A stretch of 64,000 nt of DNA from Pyricularia pennisetigena. Taxonomy: Eukaryota > Ascomycota > Sordariomycetes > Magnaporthales > Pyriculariaceae. The translations under genes were made by a program, and so were the position numbers. This document shows, piece by piece, positions 47,845 through 59,551 of this stretch. Positions within the stretch are counted from its first letter, which is position 1; every line of letters begins with the position of its first letter. The notes under the pieces are model-generated. The model made no database searches. It saw only the letters and a program-made list of their open reading frames with translations, and was not told the origin of the DNA. The DNA lies in NCBI RefSeq assembly GCF_004337985.1, contig NC_043740.1, positions 1,903,200 to 1,967,199 on the forward strand, written 5' to 3'.

Positions 47845-50057
47845 TCAAGTCCTGGGTCTCTTCCTGATGCTGCTGGCAGCGCTGTTTCCAACACCAACCC
47901 GGCCAACGGGTGCGCTGACATCCCTTCGCTCGCCCAAGGGCGGCTGTTGCTTTTTGGGCGTGATTGCTCCCGCCATTGCGCTGCGCGCCCGTCCTCTGCG
48001 CTCCCTGATTTGTGCCAGCGCCTGCTCGCGGGTCATTGTCGGCGTCAGGGCCGGGTTATTAACATCAAACGATGGACCATCGGCGTCGCGGCCTCGCTTT
48101 CCGTTGCCGTTGGTCAGCGACGAGTTCGAGGACGACGATGAAGATGATCCGCTCGATGGTGTTCTCTGCAGGGCCATGATTCGCTTCGCCAGGCTGGGGT
48201 CGGTGGTTTCCTCGCGCAAAGGTACTTTCGTCGTCATGGTTGTGGACTGGACCGAATAATGCGTCAAGGATGAATGAGGCCGGACGCTTGATTCCCGCGT
48301 GGACAGAACCGGCGGGCTCAGGTCTCGTTGTTCTGGTTCTGTGGCCATGGCTTCAACCTCGACAACCGGTCTCGGTGATGGCGGGGCTGGGCTCGGTGAT
48401 GTGCGTGTAGGTATGATGGTCTTGTCAAAGTCCTCAACCTCGGTTGGCGTATCAGTTCGGGTTTCCTCCGCAGGAGCCGAGTTCAAGTCAATTTTCATGA
48501 AAGATTTCTCGGTGACGTTTTGAACCGACTCCTCAAATATCACGCCAGGGATGGTAGGGACATGAAATGTCATCGGCGGCTCTGCTCGATGCGGCGCGTC
48601 CAGGAGAGAGAGAAGTGACGCCCTAGTCTCCGACAGCATGGCGAAGGCTGGCGGGTCAAGAGATGGCGTTCTTGCGTAAGCCTCGGGGCTCTTTTTGAGA
48701 GCAGCCGGAGTATCGGGAGTAACAGGCTCTGCCGTGGCCTCAACAACCTCCTCGGTCTCGGGGGCCGGAATCGACGGCGCCTCTAGCGCTTCCGCCTCCT
48801 CTTGCGACACGGTGCGGAAGACGCCCTCCTCCGGTACAAATATGGTGCTCCGCCTCGGTCCCGATCTTATCTTGAGATGCTCGATGCGGTTCTTCTTCGG
48901 GGGAGACGCAAGGGCGGGTTTAGCAGGGGACCTGTGCAAGAGTATGCTAGACCGAGGGCGTGACTTCATGCATGGGCACATGCGAAGCTGGCACTCGGCC
49001 TTGAGGTACTCTATATGGCCCTCTGCTCGATCAGCACGCTGCTTCTCCATTTGGAGTAGGAAGGAGAGCTCCTCCAGCTCGGCCTCGTTGGCTTCAGATG
49101 TTCGAACGTCCACCGGCGGTGGAGAAGATGACAACCGTTGCCTCTTCTTCTTGGGAGATGCAAATTCGTCCTCCTCGTCGCCCTCTGTTGGTTGCGACTT
49201 TGGGAGGGGCAGCCGGCCTTCTGCTGCAATTCGGGCGACGTCCTCCTCTGTTTTCGCCAGTGTCTTGAAAGCATCGCGTTCCTGCCTGATGACGTCGCAC
49301 TCCTGTTCCAATATCTGGATGCGCCCCTGTGCCTCTTCGAATTTCTCTTGAACCTCAGCAATGCTGTATCGAGCGCTAAAGGCCTCTTGCTCTCGGGCCT
49401 CCCTTCTCTGGGATTCGTGGGCGAGGTTTTCCTCGGCCGTCTTGGCTGCAGCACGTGCAGACTTGAGCTCCTCTTGAAGTTTGACGATGACGCTTTGCAA
49501 CTTGAAGGTTTCCTTGCGTGCACGACGAATCTCTTTTTCCCATAGGGCCTGGGTATGCGCGTGTGTTTCTTTGGCACGGCCATAGTTTTCCTGTCAATGA
49601 TGCGCCGGCGCATTAGTAGACTTTCGGTGTCGGTGGGACGAGTGGATTACTGTTTGTTGGGAGGGCATGTGCATACCATGACCGTCTCTAGTCTCTCCCC
49701 AACCCTTCTCTCTCGCTCCTTGCCTTCTTCTACCTGCTTGCGCAGCAGCTTCGCCTCATCGCGATACCTGCGCATCTCAGCCTCGGCCTCCTCGCGACCA
49801 AGCATGGCGCGCTTGAGTGCCGCATCGGCAGTCTTGCGTTCCAGCTGCTTGGAGTGTACGGCCAGGTTGTTGAACTGGTTGATCTTATCATGGACGGAGC
49901 TTTCGCGAGTGTGGCCACGGCCAGGTGTATTTGTCAATGACTGTTGAAATGGCGATGCTAGCGACTGCTCGCGCTGGTGATTAACACGATCTGCCGAGGC
50001 TGTTTGGAGGGGCGTGCCGGGTGAGGGCGACGGTGGGCAACCCGATGTCGGGTCCAT
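47845..50057 (-). CDS. Cut12-domain spindle pole body-associated coiled-coil protein
   Basis: Two exons (50057-49677 and 49590-47845) give 708 residues. Residues 55-260 are strongly heptad-like and charged (SKQLERKTADAALKRAMLG, RDEAKLLRKQVEEGKERE, ENYGRAKETHAHTQALWEKE). I recognise this as the conserved core of fungal Cut12-type spindle pole proteins. A basic SPKKKRQR motif lies near 320. The second half is disordered, Pro/Ser/Thr-rich and ends with a basic segment. Fission yeast Cut12 anchors the spindle pole body and promotes Cdc25/Plo1 mitotic commitment; the function here is inferred. A Ser-rich microsatellite (SSGSSSSSSSNSS) lies near the C-terminus. Confidence 0.75.
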
Positions 50058-53000
50058 GATTGTTATTGCTGCAAGACTGTACTCATAGGGTGTGGAATGT
50101 TGTAAGCTGTGTGGGGATGCCTAATGCCGGATTTGCTTTGGTTGGTTTTGGTTGGTTTGACGTTCTCAAGTATCTGTCTGTTGGGTGATTATGAATATGT
50201 CTATTTTGTCCAGAGACCCTTGGTGTTGACTTGGTGACAAAAGACAGCACGATATAGCCCTGGCAGAAGATAAGTAAAGGTAGAATGGAGTATGACCCGC
50301 GAATACGATCAGTGTAAGGAAGTGGCGCGGCAGTATGGCCTGGTATCTTTTTTGTTTTTTGTTTTTTGTCTCTGGAGGGGGCAAGGGCCAATCACGAACA
50401 ATCTTGATTTCCATGTTTGCCAAATAGTTCAATGTTTACTGCGGAGCTCCACTCCAAGCAACCCCGTCGCCGTAGAGACAGCGACCTGTTTGGATGTGGG
50501 GTTCGTGTCACGTGCATACTGCATAGACACTGGTCCACACACAGGCACTAATAGTGACTATGGTAATTTTGCACTCTTTAAGTTGCAGGAATAGATTGTG
50601 TCTGTGTGTCTTGTGTTGTCGCTCGAACTCCGACTGCGCATTGTTCATACAATCTCTATGGTGTAGTTTTGGCAATATAAGTCTCTTCAGCTCTCCCCGA
50701 ACAACCAGGCGTCATTCGCACCAGTCATCCTATTACGACATACTGGTTCCACCCTTGGATATCCGGAAGAGAGGAGAAAAACAAATAGAGAAGCGAAATA
50801 TATATAAAGACAGTATCAGATACAAGAAAAGTATGTTCATCAGTGATAACTGGTCAAAAATCACAAAGCGCCGGTACGGCAAAATCTTGAGAGTCACATC
50901 TGGCCTATTAATAGACTTGTAGACTTGAAGCTCCTGTGGGGTATTTCTCGAATCTGTTACATTGCATCCAATATGGCAACGGCTAATAGCATCAAGGTCT
51001 TGGTATATGTACTAATTTACACATATACCTACTTTTTGTATAGATAGCTAGGCCTGCTTGCATAGCTCATGCACTTGTGCATACCTTCGTTGGGAGCCAG
51101 GTCTTGCTTTGTCAGGCAACTGGCCGGCTCTGACTCGTGAAGCACCTCAAGGACTGTCGGCTCGCTTGCCCAGGTGATCCTCGGGAGTTTCAATGCCAAG
51201 ATTTGATCGCTTGACAAGCGTCGATCGTAACCAGCGTCTGTCGGCCATGCGACTGGCTCGAGGTATTTTGGAGTTCAATGGCTTTTCAAGGCTGATATCT
51301 TGAGGACCATTCGAATCATGCGAGACATCCGTGTACCTTGCTTGAACGCTGACGTTGGAGGAGCCAGATTAGCGGGGACGGACCAAGCGCTATTCGAAAA
51401 GGACGACGAGCATTGTGCCAAACCATATCCGACAGCTTTCACTGAAGGGTACAACACATTTGCCGTCTCATGTGATGATATGGCCAACCGTTATTGATAG
51501 ACGCCGGCAGAAGCAGCTAGCGTCCAGATCTGAATGCGCAGGCAGTTCATCCGCTGAGCTGTCACCACAGGCTGCCTCCAAGGGGCTGAGTGTGATCTAC
51601 GCATATCTGCCCAAACAGAACACCGGATGAGGCGGCCATTGACGACCAAACCGCCAATGTGGATGGAAACAAGGGCCATTGTGTTTCCAAGATCTTCCAG
51701 ATATATCAGCCAATCCCAGTTGCTGACCAACAAGAAACAGAAACATTTCCATTCAGCCCTTTTTTTTTTGTGACTGCCTACGGCACACAAAAGCCGGGGC
51801 CTAAAGATCCGGTCGGCAAGCGGGTGGGCTTTGTAGTGCTAGTGCATCGAGACAAGGAGTGCCGAACCCCTCGATCTTTTTTCTTTTTCTTTCTCAATGC
51901 TTTGTTTCTTACTTTTGTGTGCCCTTCCCGAGTCCCGATGTTCCTGATCTGCGGTCGTGTTTTCACTCCAAGTCAGTATAGTTCAATCAGAATGATATCG
52001 TTTGGATGCAGGCTTTGATTGGCATAAATTAACCATTAGTCGGAGGGCTCAAGTTGGTCTTGTCACAGTTCAGTCGTTCGCAGTCAGACAGAGGTAAATC
52101 TGGTGTTAGATGCATCGATGGCCCTTGGTCAATCAATAGAGCCGTGGATGCTACTGTGGCGATTAGAAAACGCGTTTTGGGGATAGCACGCGTTTGGCGT
52201 CTTGTAAGCACGACAGGCCGTTCGGGACAGTTGGAGCTAAGTGAGACGTTGTCGAGCGTCAGCCTTGTTTCATCCTCATCGCATGATGCACATCCGTGCC
52301 CCATTTCCCTGCATGTCTGGGTCGCCTCAGGGTTGTCCTTACCCCTTGGGATCAAATTTTTTTTTCGCTAGCTTAATTGACTGTTACCAAGCCGAGGGGT
52401 ATTGCCCCACCTTTTCATAGCTTCCATCCTCTCAGAGGCGAAAGATTTTAAGGAGTAAAATAACCTTGGTGAAAGCAATCTAAACAACGTCTCGACCCCG
52501 GAATTTTCCAAGTCCCGGTTCCCAGCTTCAACTGGCACCAAGTCTTTGCCAGGACGGCGCTCTCAAGTCCCGAATCACAGCCTACGTACCCCAAATACAA
52601 CCAGCCTGTGGCTCCGCCACGCCTTGTTCCTGGATAGTGCCGCTTGATTGGGCAGCTATCTGATGACGAAAACATTTTTCCTTGGTGTGATTCATGACGC
52701 TTGATGTACACATACTTCGTATGTGATCTTTTTGAGGCTGCGGAATTTCGATCCCAACCAGATTTGACAGACAAACAAGCATGTATCCTGAATTTCGATT
52801 CCATCCCATGTCTTTACTCTGGTTCTCTATAGCCCGATGTCATATCACTCCCCTCAGTCTTTCTATGGAATGATTTCAGTGCAGTAGTGCTGAACCAACA
52901 TTTTGCGTCTGCCTACATAGCTGACAACACCATGTCAAAAGCCTCTAGCTCCTCCATAGCGCATTCCACTTGGTTGCGGATCTCTTGGGGATTTTGACCT

Positions 53001-53694
53001 ACCTAGTTGACGTTGTATCACGAGACTAGTATACGGCTGGTTGCTTCAAGCCCAACTTACATCACAACTATTTTCCTCTGGACAAACACCCACCTCTTTC
53101 TTGTTCTATGTTACTCGCCTAAGCAACTTACTTGGATGCACTTCTTTCACGGCTAGGTTAGGATGGGATATCGGCACGGCAACCTCTGAGTGCCCTCTCC
53201 GCCCTCAATGGAGACGGTGGAGTAGACAGGGCGGCGGTGACGGGTCAAAACACTCACACCCCTACGGATTAGCTTGATGTTTCAAGCATCCGTCTTCATA
53301 CCCCTGCCCGACGTCCGACATGGGGGGCCTCTAATGGGGCTCTGTCTTCTAATTTGGCGACTCTTGGCGCAGCCCGCTTGGCTCTGCTCAAAGTTCCCTT
53401 ATATTCATGCCATCTTCCCTTCTTGTTGAGTTGTTCGTGCTCTGATCTTCCTTCATAGTCTCCATCATCCAGAGATCCATCGTTTTTTCTTCGGCCCATC
53501 TTTGAAATTTTAATTTTTTTTTTTTTTCCCCTTCAAAGGCTAGTCCTTACTGTTTGAAGCGCAAGCCGCCGATTAACAGATTCCTTCTACTTTATCCTCT
53601 TGAAAACAACACGGTCTTTCGACGAACCATCCACTATTTATTATTATTTTTTTCCAAAGGTGTCAACCGAAAAAAGTCAATTTTAAACTTCAAA
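50058..53694. other. Long divergent intergenic region
   Basis: About 3.6 kb between the Cut12-like gene and the cupredoxin gene. ORFs are short and carry no recognisable motif. T-rich runs occur near 51762-51771, 51887-51900, 52359-52368 and 53513-53527. The pyrimidine-rich stretch before 53694 is a likely leader of the cupredoxin gene. No transposon or RNA gene was recognised. Confidence 0.5.
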
Positions 53695-54501
53695 ATGCAG
53701 TTCTCTACCGTTGCCCTTGCCGCTCTGGCAATGTTCACTAGTGTCGACGCCGAGACCGTCCACGCTGTTCGCGTTGGCCAGAATGGCACCATCTTCTCGC
53801 CCAACAAGATCACCGCTCGTACTGGCGACATGGTTCAGTTCATGTTCATGGGTGGCAACCACACCGTTACCCAGTCGACCTTCGACGACCCTTGCCAGCC
53901 CATCAGCAAGACCATGAAGAACGTGACCGGAATTCACTCTGGCTTCGTTCCTTTCGCCGCCAGCGCCGCGATGGGTCAGGTCCCCGTCTACACCATCCGC
54001 GTCAACAACACCAACCCCATTTGGCTGTACTGCGCCACCGGCCCTCACTGCAAGAACGGCATGGTCATGGTCATTAACGAGCCGTAAGTATTATTTAAGG
54101 ACTTGACCTTCGAACGCCGGGGATTCGTTTGCTGACTCACCTTCCGTTATTATAGTACCAACCCCCAGCGTTCTCTGGCCGAGTACAAGAAGGCTGCCTC
54201 CCAGATTACCGGTGCCGCTGGTGTTCCTGGCGGTGCTACCGGTGGACAGTCCGGCGCCACCCCCTCCAACAGCACTGGTGGAACCGGCGGTGGACGCACT
54301 GGCGGCACCGGCGGCACCGGCAGTGGTTCCGGTACTGGCAGCGGTTCCGGTTCTGGCAGCGGTGGCGCTACCCCCAGCCCTACCCCCAGCGGCTCTGCAC
54401 CTAGCGCTTCTGGCAGCACCCCTCCCGTCCCTGCTGCCGGCTCCCTGGTCACCCCGAGCCTCAGCCTGCTTGCTGTCGCCGCCTTCTCTTATCTCTTGTA
54501 A
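53695..54501 (+). CDS. GPI-anchored cupredoxin-like extracellular protein
   Basis: Two exons (53695-54083 and 54156-54501) give 244 residues. The start follows a TTCAAA leader and begins a signal peptide (MQFSTVALAALAMFTSVDA, cleavage about 19). A single cupredoxin domain (about 20-130) has a complete type 1 copper set: His56 in GGNHTV, then Cys113, His118 and Met123 with the C-x4-H-x4-M spacing of blue copper proteins. The domain is followed by a Gly/Ser/Thr-rich low-complexity stalk and a hydrophobic C-terminus (SLSLLAVAAFSYLL) typical of GPI attachment. Homologous fungal 'extracellular serine-rich' proteins sit in the cell wall; their electron partner is unknown. Copper binding is predicted, not shown. 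Confidence 0.88.
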
Positions 54502-55948
54502 GCGGATGGAACGCCTTTCTCGTTCTGGGGTGGTCAATAAATGCCGCGCCGCGGGCTCCAAGATGACGCGGAGCGTTTGGTGGGCCATACTAGGCCATAA
54601 TTCTTTGGCGGAAAGGCTGTAGCGATGAACAAAGCCGGTGCCCCGGTCGCTTTTGGACATATCAAAAGGATTTATTGACTTTGTGTGTCTGAGCCCTGGC
54701 TAATGGCGCTTTGTACATTTGGGCTTTGGCCTCCCTTTTTTTTTTTCCTCCACGCCCATACCCATACAAATCTTGCCTGCAGCGGTGTACGCATTTATTA
54801 CTTTTAGTGACTAGCATTTTGAAGTTAACGATGGATTTTTGAACTCAATCTTGGCCTCGACTGATTTTTGCATCCATTCCTCGATCTACCGACGCCGCGG
54901 TTGTATCCATCTTTTTTTTTTTTTCCGCACTACAGTGTCAGTTATTCACTATTTGGAACATACTCTGATACAAACTCTAGAATCCCTCCCCAATGCTTCT
55001 GGCACATTTTGCCAATCACAATATGTACCGTGTATAGCACTGCTTTTGCACCCTACAGTCATCAACAAAGACGCTCCCCTATCCAAGGCGCAGAGATAGG
55101 ATGAAGCAAGAATTAAGGTTTAGCGTGGGCTGAACCTTTTTTTTTTTTTTTGTTGCTTTGTTAATCTCTAAAGTTTAATTTTAATGCTTTATTCTTATTA
55201 TCTTTTATTATTATTATTTTTCCAATTCAGCCTTTTCGTCCCCTTGCGCTCTGATACTGGGATCATTCCAGGGACAAGAGATGGATTCATGGTCAAGCAG
55301 CACAACATGTATATATGGACAGCAGCGAGCTGTGCTCAGGCGATCGATAAGATACTTAGGGCGCTTTTCTTTTATTCTTCTTTCTTTCCGTCCTCGTCTC
55401 ATCCATGGTCAACATAGGCACCTTGAGACAAATGCACACTCGATATATATACTACTCTACTCAGCGTCGTGTTACAAAGAAAGCTGCTTTTGATGAGGAT
55501 AGCAAGCTCTAGAAGGGTTTCTAGACTATCAGATATCGGACGAAGAAGAAAATCACTGGTCTAAAATAAGGAACCCCCGGGTGAGGCTTACAAGGCAATG
55601 GAAGGACAAGAAAACTGTTCAAAATTTCATGTATGTTGCTCAACATATGTAGGTATCACATTTCCTGTCACGCGACTCAGCTGACAGCAACCTGTATTTA
55701 CACATTGTACACGATCACGTCTGATCGTCTCGCACTGAAGCCCGACAGATTGCTGTTGTGGGCCATGATATCCATTTGATCTCACAACCGCACCACACCT
55801 ATCTATAAAATCGCCCCGGCAACCCGTAGCGTGCTGATTCGATTCTTTCATGAAATAAAAAGAGACCGAGGCTGCTTTTTACACGCACAAGTAACAACAA
55901 AAAACGAACTTGCAGAAAATCACTTTTGGCCAACCGATCTCAACCATC
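54502..55948. other. Intergenic, T-rich
   Basis: About 1.4 kb with T tracts near 54913-54924 and 55138-55151, plus TTATTATTATT near 55206-55220. It carries the cupredoxin 3' UTR and, at the right end, an A-rich leader-like sequence before the MGCC ORF. Confidence 0.5.
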
Positions 55949-56035
55949 ATGGGATGCTGTATGAGCACGAGCCATGAACCCTACATTCAGGAGTACGAGC
56001 CAGATGAGGAAGCTGGGATCGAGTCGGGCCGTTGA
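55949..56035 (+). CDS. Possible 28-residue MGCC N-terminally lipidated microprotein
   Basis: A short ORF begins ATGGGATGCTGTATG in a favourable context (ACCATCATGG) and ends with TGA at 56033-56035. It encodes MGCCMSTSHEPYIQEYEP followed by an acidic tail ending ESGR. Gly2 with Ser6 suits N-myristoylation, and Cys3/Cys4 could be palmitoylated, as in other MGCC-type membrane-anchored proteins. The leader is A/C-rich like a fungal 5' UTR. No splice donor follows in frame, so it would be complete. I do not recognise a family. The chance of a random 28-codon ORF is high; the case rests on the lipidation signal and context. Confidence 0.35.
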   Translation: MGCCMSTSHEPYIQEYEPDEEAGIESGR

Positions 56036-56430
56036 AGAAGAAAGAGCCCACGTCAAAGCGGTGATCATGACCAGAGTTCTGGTGGCAGACATTAACTGAA
56101 GATATCTGTTTGGATCTCAGTGTGGTGGACGGCTCACGGCAACGACAGGCTACCTCAGATGCGCTGTCAACATCATGAAAGGCAATGAGGATGCAGAGTA
56201 TGATTGTCTTAGTCCCAAGAAAAAGCCGCAACAAAGAAATTGCACAGTACATAAAACAAGTAAATAATACAACATGACAGTAATCCTGTGCCTGTAAACC
56301 TACTACGTTTGGAACTTGAGCCTGCAAATTTACTGATTTATGCATTCCCTCGAGAAAGACTATGCTGCCAAATGAACTCTTTTATTTTTCGGTCGTCAAA
56401 GGATGCCAGAACCACAACCTACCAATTAAA
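56036..56430. other. Short intergenic region
   Basis: About 395 bases between the MGCC ORF and the stop of the MAPR gene. It presumably holds their 3' UTRs. Nothing else seen. Confidence 0.5.
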
Positions 56431-57339
56431 CTATTGTCCACCCGCACCAGCGTCCGTCTTCTTCTTGTCCCCGGGTATTTTCCTCCTCGGCCTTGCTTCC
56501 TGCGCCTGCTTGCACAGCTTCCGCCTCGGCTCCTTCTCCAGCCAGTCGAGCCGCCTCTTGACGCGGCCGACGTTTCTGTACTTTTTGTGGTTGCGGAAGA
56601 ACTGGACCCAGTGCTTGAGCGCGTCGTGCAGTTTCCTTTCCGCCTCCTCGCGCTCCTTCTTGCGCAGCTCCTCGAGCTCCTCGGGCGAGAAGTGCTTGTT
56701 GACCTCGGGGTCCTCGATCGGGAGGAACATCTCCTCGACGCCGCGCATGTCGGCCGTGCGGTCTTCGGCGAAGCAGCCAGTCACGTAGGCGCGCGAGGCG
56801 TCGACACCAGCAAAGAATTGGTACGAGCCGCCGGGCCCGTAGGTGTGGCGGTTCGCCGAAACGTCGTAGATGGTGCCGTTGATAGCAATGTAGACCGGCT
56901 TGTTCTCGTCGGAGCCGTCGAAAGCTGCCAGTTCCTCGGGCGTGATCCATATCGGCTTTCTCTACAAGTATTGTAGCCACGGTACGGTTAGCCAGAAAAC
57001 CCCTTCCAGGCGTGTACCTTGCGTGCAAGGTGACACGAGAGTGCTCTGGGCAGGAATCGGGCTTACAAATGGATTTGAGATCGAGTCCAAGTGCAGGTAC
57101 TTCATGGGCACCTGATAACCGATTGAGTAGGTCTCGCCGCCAGTTGCCAAGTAGCTCAGACCGCAGTAGGCGATCACCAGACCGACGGCGAGCCGGAGGA
57201 GATCCCACCAGGGATAGTAGACATCTTCCTCGTCCTCAATCTCCTTCTTTGTACGGATCTTTGTGGTCGACGGATCAATCTTTGTCCACTTGGCCGCGGG
57301 TGCCGGCTTCCTCTGGCGGAGTTCTCCGTCGTCCGCCAT
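56431..57339 (-). CDS. Membrane-associated progesterone receptor-like (cytochrome b5-fold) protein
   Basis: Two exons (57339-57067 and 56961-56431) give 267 residues. Residues 1-44 are polar; a membrane helix lies at about 47-66 (LLRLAVGLVIAYCGLSYLAT). A MAPR-type cytochrome b5-like domain spans about 92-190 (TPEELAAFDGSDENKPVYIAINGTIYDVS, shown as a region; then YGPGGSYQFFAGVDASRAYVTGCF). The C-terminal ~75 residues are highly charged and basic (EELEELRKKEREEAERK, RRKLCKQAQEARPRRK). MAPR proteins such as Dap1/PGRMC1 bind haem and support sterol-synthesis P450 enzymes in the ER; this longer form may differ. The start is followed directly by MADDGEL and the intron lies just before the domain. 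Confidence 0.87.
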
Positions 57340-58160
57340 TGTTTTTTATTTGGTCCCCTCGCGAGTATGCACGATGCGCCTCGTCTGATCGACGTCCCGG
57401 GCGAGAGAAACGAAATTAACAAATTCGATAAGCTTATACGACCCTACAGAGAACACAGCTCAGATGGCGGGGTCAGAGACAAAAAGCAAAAGCTGCAGTT
57501 GGTCAGAGAGGGGGAAAACATCATAAGAAGAATGTTATCGTGGCCATCACGGAATGCCATGTTCCATCGACAGGTGTGGTTACGCACAGTATGAATTGGG
57601 GGGACCAACGAAAATAGCACTAAAGGGTTAGGGTTATTGCACAACAGGATCAACGAAATATCAGTTCTACAGTAGGGGGTTCACGGAAAGCAAGTCCGGC
57701 GGTTCAAATATAAAATCAACTAGACTAAATGCAAGCGCAGAAGAAGTCCATCAACTAATGTAGCGTTGATGATTCAGATTGCTTCTTGAGCGTTTTGATG
57801 TCAGGTCATTAGTACAAATTTGATGTAGAGAAGCGATCGTCCTTTGCCTCCTGTTCACATACACCTTGTGGGAGGTCCTCCACATGTCCGTAGACAGACC
57901 GACTCATTGTAATAGTTGTGTTCTCCAAATGGGAGTGAAAAGACGGCCAAAAGGTATTTAAAATTTGACATGGAATGGATGCAGATGGCCGTCAGAGCTG
58001 GCCCCATGTAAAGCGTATAGACAGTGTTCGAGGCTGGCGGCGTAGAGGGGCACGCTCTCCAAGGTCCTCCAGTCTCTGGGTACCTTCTGAACCTCAGAAT
58101 ATCTGTCTTTTTGACACAACGGACGTGAAGACTGTAGAATCGAGGCGGCCCAAGACCTTC
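57340..58160. other. Intergenic between MAPR (5') and CENP-X (3')
   Basis: About 820 bases of promoter and 3' UTR between two minus-strand genes. Only short ORFs, no recognisable element. Confidence 0.55.
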
Positions 58161-58768
58161 TTAGAGGTCTAGCAAAAGTTGAGGGGCAACCTTTTCCAGG
58201 TCCTCAACCTGCGGCGGGCAGTACTTGTGTGTCAGTGAGCTAGCCGTTGCCTTCTTGCAGTTTCCAAGGCCAGAGAGTATAAATGATGCAGCTAGCAATG
58301 ATATAAACGGAACAATAACAAGCTCACCTCCAGAAACCTCCCATTTCTTTCTGCCGCCGTCCTTGCAATGGCTTCTTGAACAAATATGTCAAAGTACCTT
58401 GCCACGGCTGCGTTGGCTTCCTTGGACACGCGCGTCGTGTCCCTGTCAAAAGCCTCATGCAGGAGCCTGCGGAGCAGCTCGGGCGGTATCCTCTTAGGCT
58501 GCTCGTCCTCGCCGTCCGACGCAAACTCATCTACGTCCTGGTCCCTGTCCTTGTCTCGGGCCCCAACCATCTCGACATCCGACGAATTGTTTCCTCGTGT
58601 CGGCTCGTCATCCTCTGGCTCGTCCTCATCGACGGTCTTGCCCCCCGCCTTCCGCGCTGTAGATGCCTTCTTGGCCGCGGCGTCGCCGGCGCGGTTTTTT
58701 GTCCCGGCCTTGGACGGTGGCCGACCACGAGGCTTGGAGCCTGTCGCTACAGACTGCTTGGGCGGCAT
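58161..58768 (-). CDS. mhf2: CENP-X/Mhf2 histone-fold protein
   Basis: Two exons (58768-58328 and 58208-58161, 48 nt) give 162 residues. The first ~90 residues are basic then acidic and disordered (KPRGRPPSKAG resembles an AT-hook; EDEPEDDEPTRG). The C-terminal histone fold (IPPELLRRLLHEAF, then ANAAVARYFDIFVQEAIART) ends with VEDLEKVAPQLLLDL, which is encoded only by the short last exon and matches the conserved CENP-X ending. CENP-X pairs with CENP-S (Mhf1) in the constitutive centromere network and in Fanconi-type DNA repair. The N-terminal extension is long compared with the ~80-residue core family. The start at MPPKQ was preferred to an upstream in-frame Met at 58867 that lacks resemblance. 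Confidence 0.85.
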
Positions 58769-59551
58769 GTGGCGGAGAGGGATTGTGTGGCGGCTAACAA
58801 CAGTGGAACGAATGCGAATTATGCAATGGCAGAAGTGCTTCAAACGCTTTGGCTGAGCTATTGACAACGATTGACCCAGTTTCAGGGATGCAAGTGATAA
58901 CGACTAGGGAGGCGTTGGTTGATGTTTGCGTTGGGATTGGCATGTTTGTTTTGACCAAATGTCAAAGGCGCGTCTGCAAGAGATTTTGCCAACGTCTTTG
59001 GACCTCTGCTACGCTACCGAAACTGAGGCGATAGACAGCCAAGATACTCTGTTTGCTCCATTCACAACATTGAGAATTTATCCCAGACTACAGGAAATTA
59101 ACTCATCGGTCGCTCTCACTGTTTTCAATCACTTGCATCAGAAGCCCCCATGAATTAACAATCATTGCATTTGACACCCATGATCTGAACTATCAAAGAA
59201 AAAGATCTATGAAGCCGCACACAACCCAAGAAAGCAGGTAGGAGAAGAAGTCGCAAAGTACAACAAGGGAAGTGCTCAAAATTTAATAAATTACAGCGGT
59301 CGATAGAAGTCGGCCGGGCACGGGGGAAATGCCAAACGCCCCGCTAACTTTTTACGCCGCGAAGCTCCCAGCTGTCATGGCAAGAGATTGCTTCTCAATC
59401 TCCGAGTCGGTGTCAGCACGCCACGGAACCTCCCACCTCACTTTCTCTCCACCACGTACCCCCTGCGTTGGCTCGGCCACGCTCACTATAGTGGACGTAT
59501 TATTGAGCCAACATGCACCCCTCTCCACAGCTTGACAAAAGGTCAAGGCAT
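58769..59551. other. Intergenic between CENP-X (5') and ADP/ATP carrier (3')
   Basis: About 780 bases. Short ORFs only; no recognisable element. Confidence 0.55.

Noticed and set aside
51300..51497. 65-codon ORF (HCAKPYPTAFTEGYNTF region) in the 50-53 kb intergenic DNA
   Set aside because: Looks superficially protein-like but has no partner exons, no recognised family and stops close by in all frames.
58769..58867. Upstream Met at 58867 as the CENP-X start
   Set aside because: The added 33 residues show no resemblance to the family, and MPPKQ begins a typical nuclear protein N-terminus.
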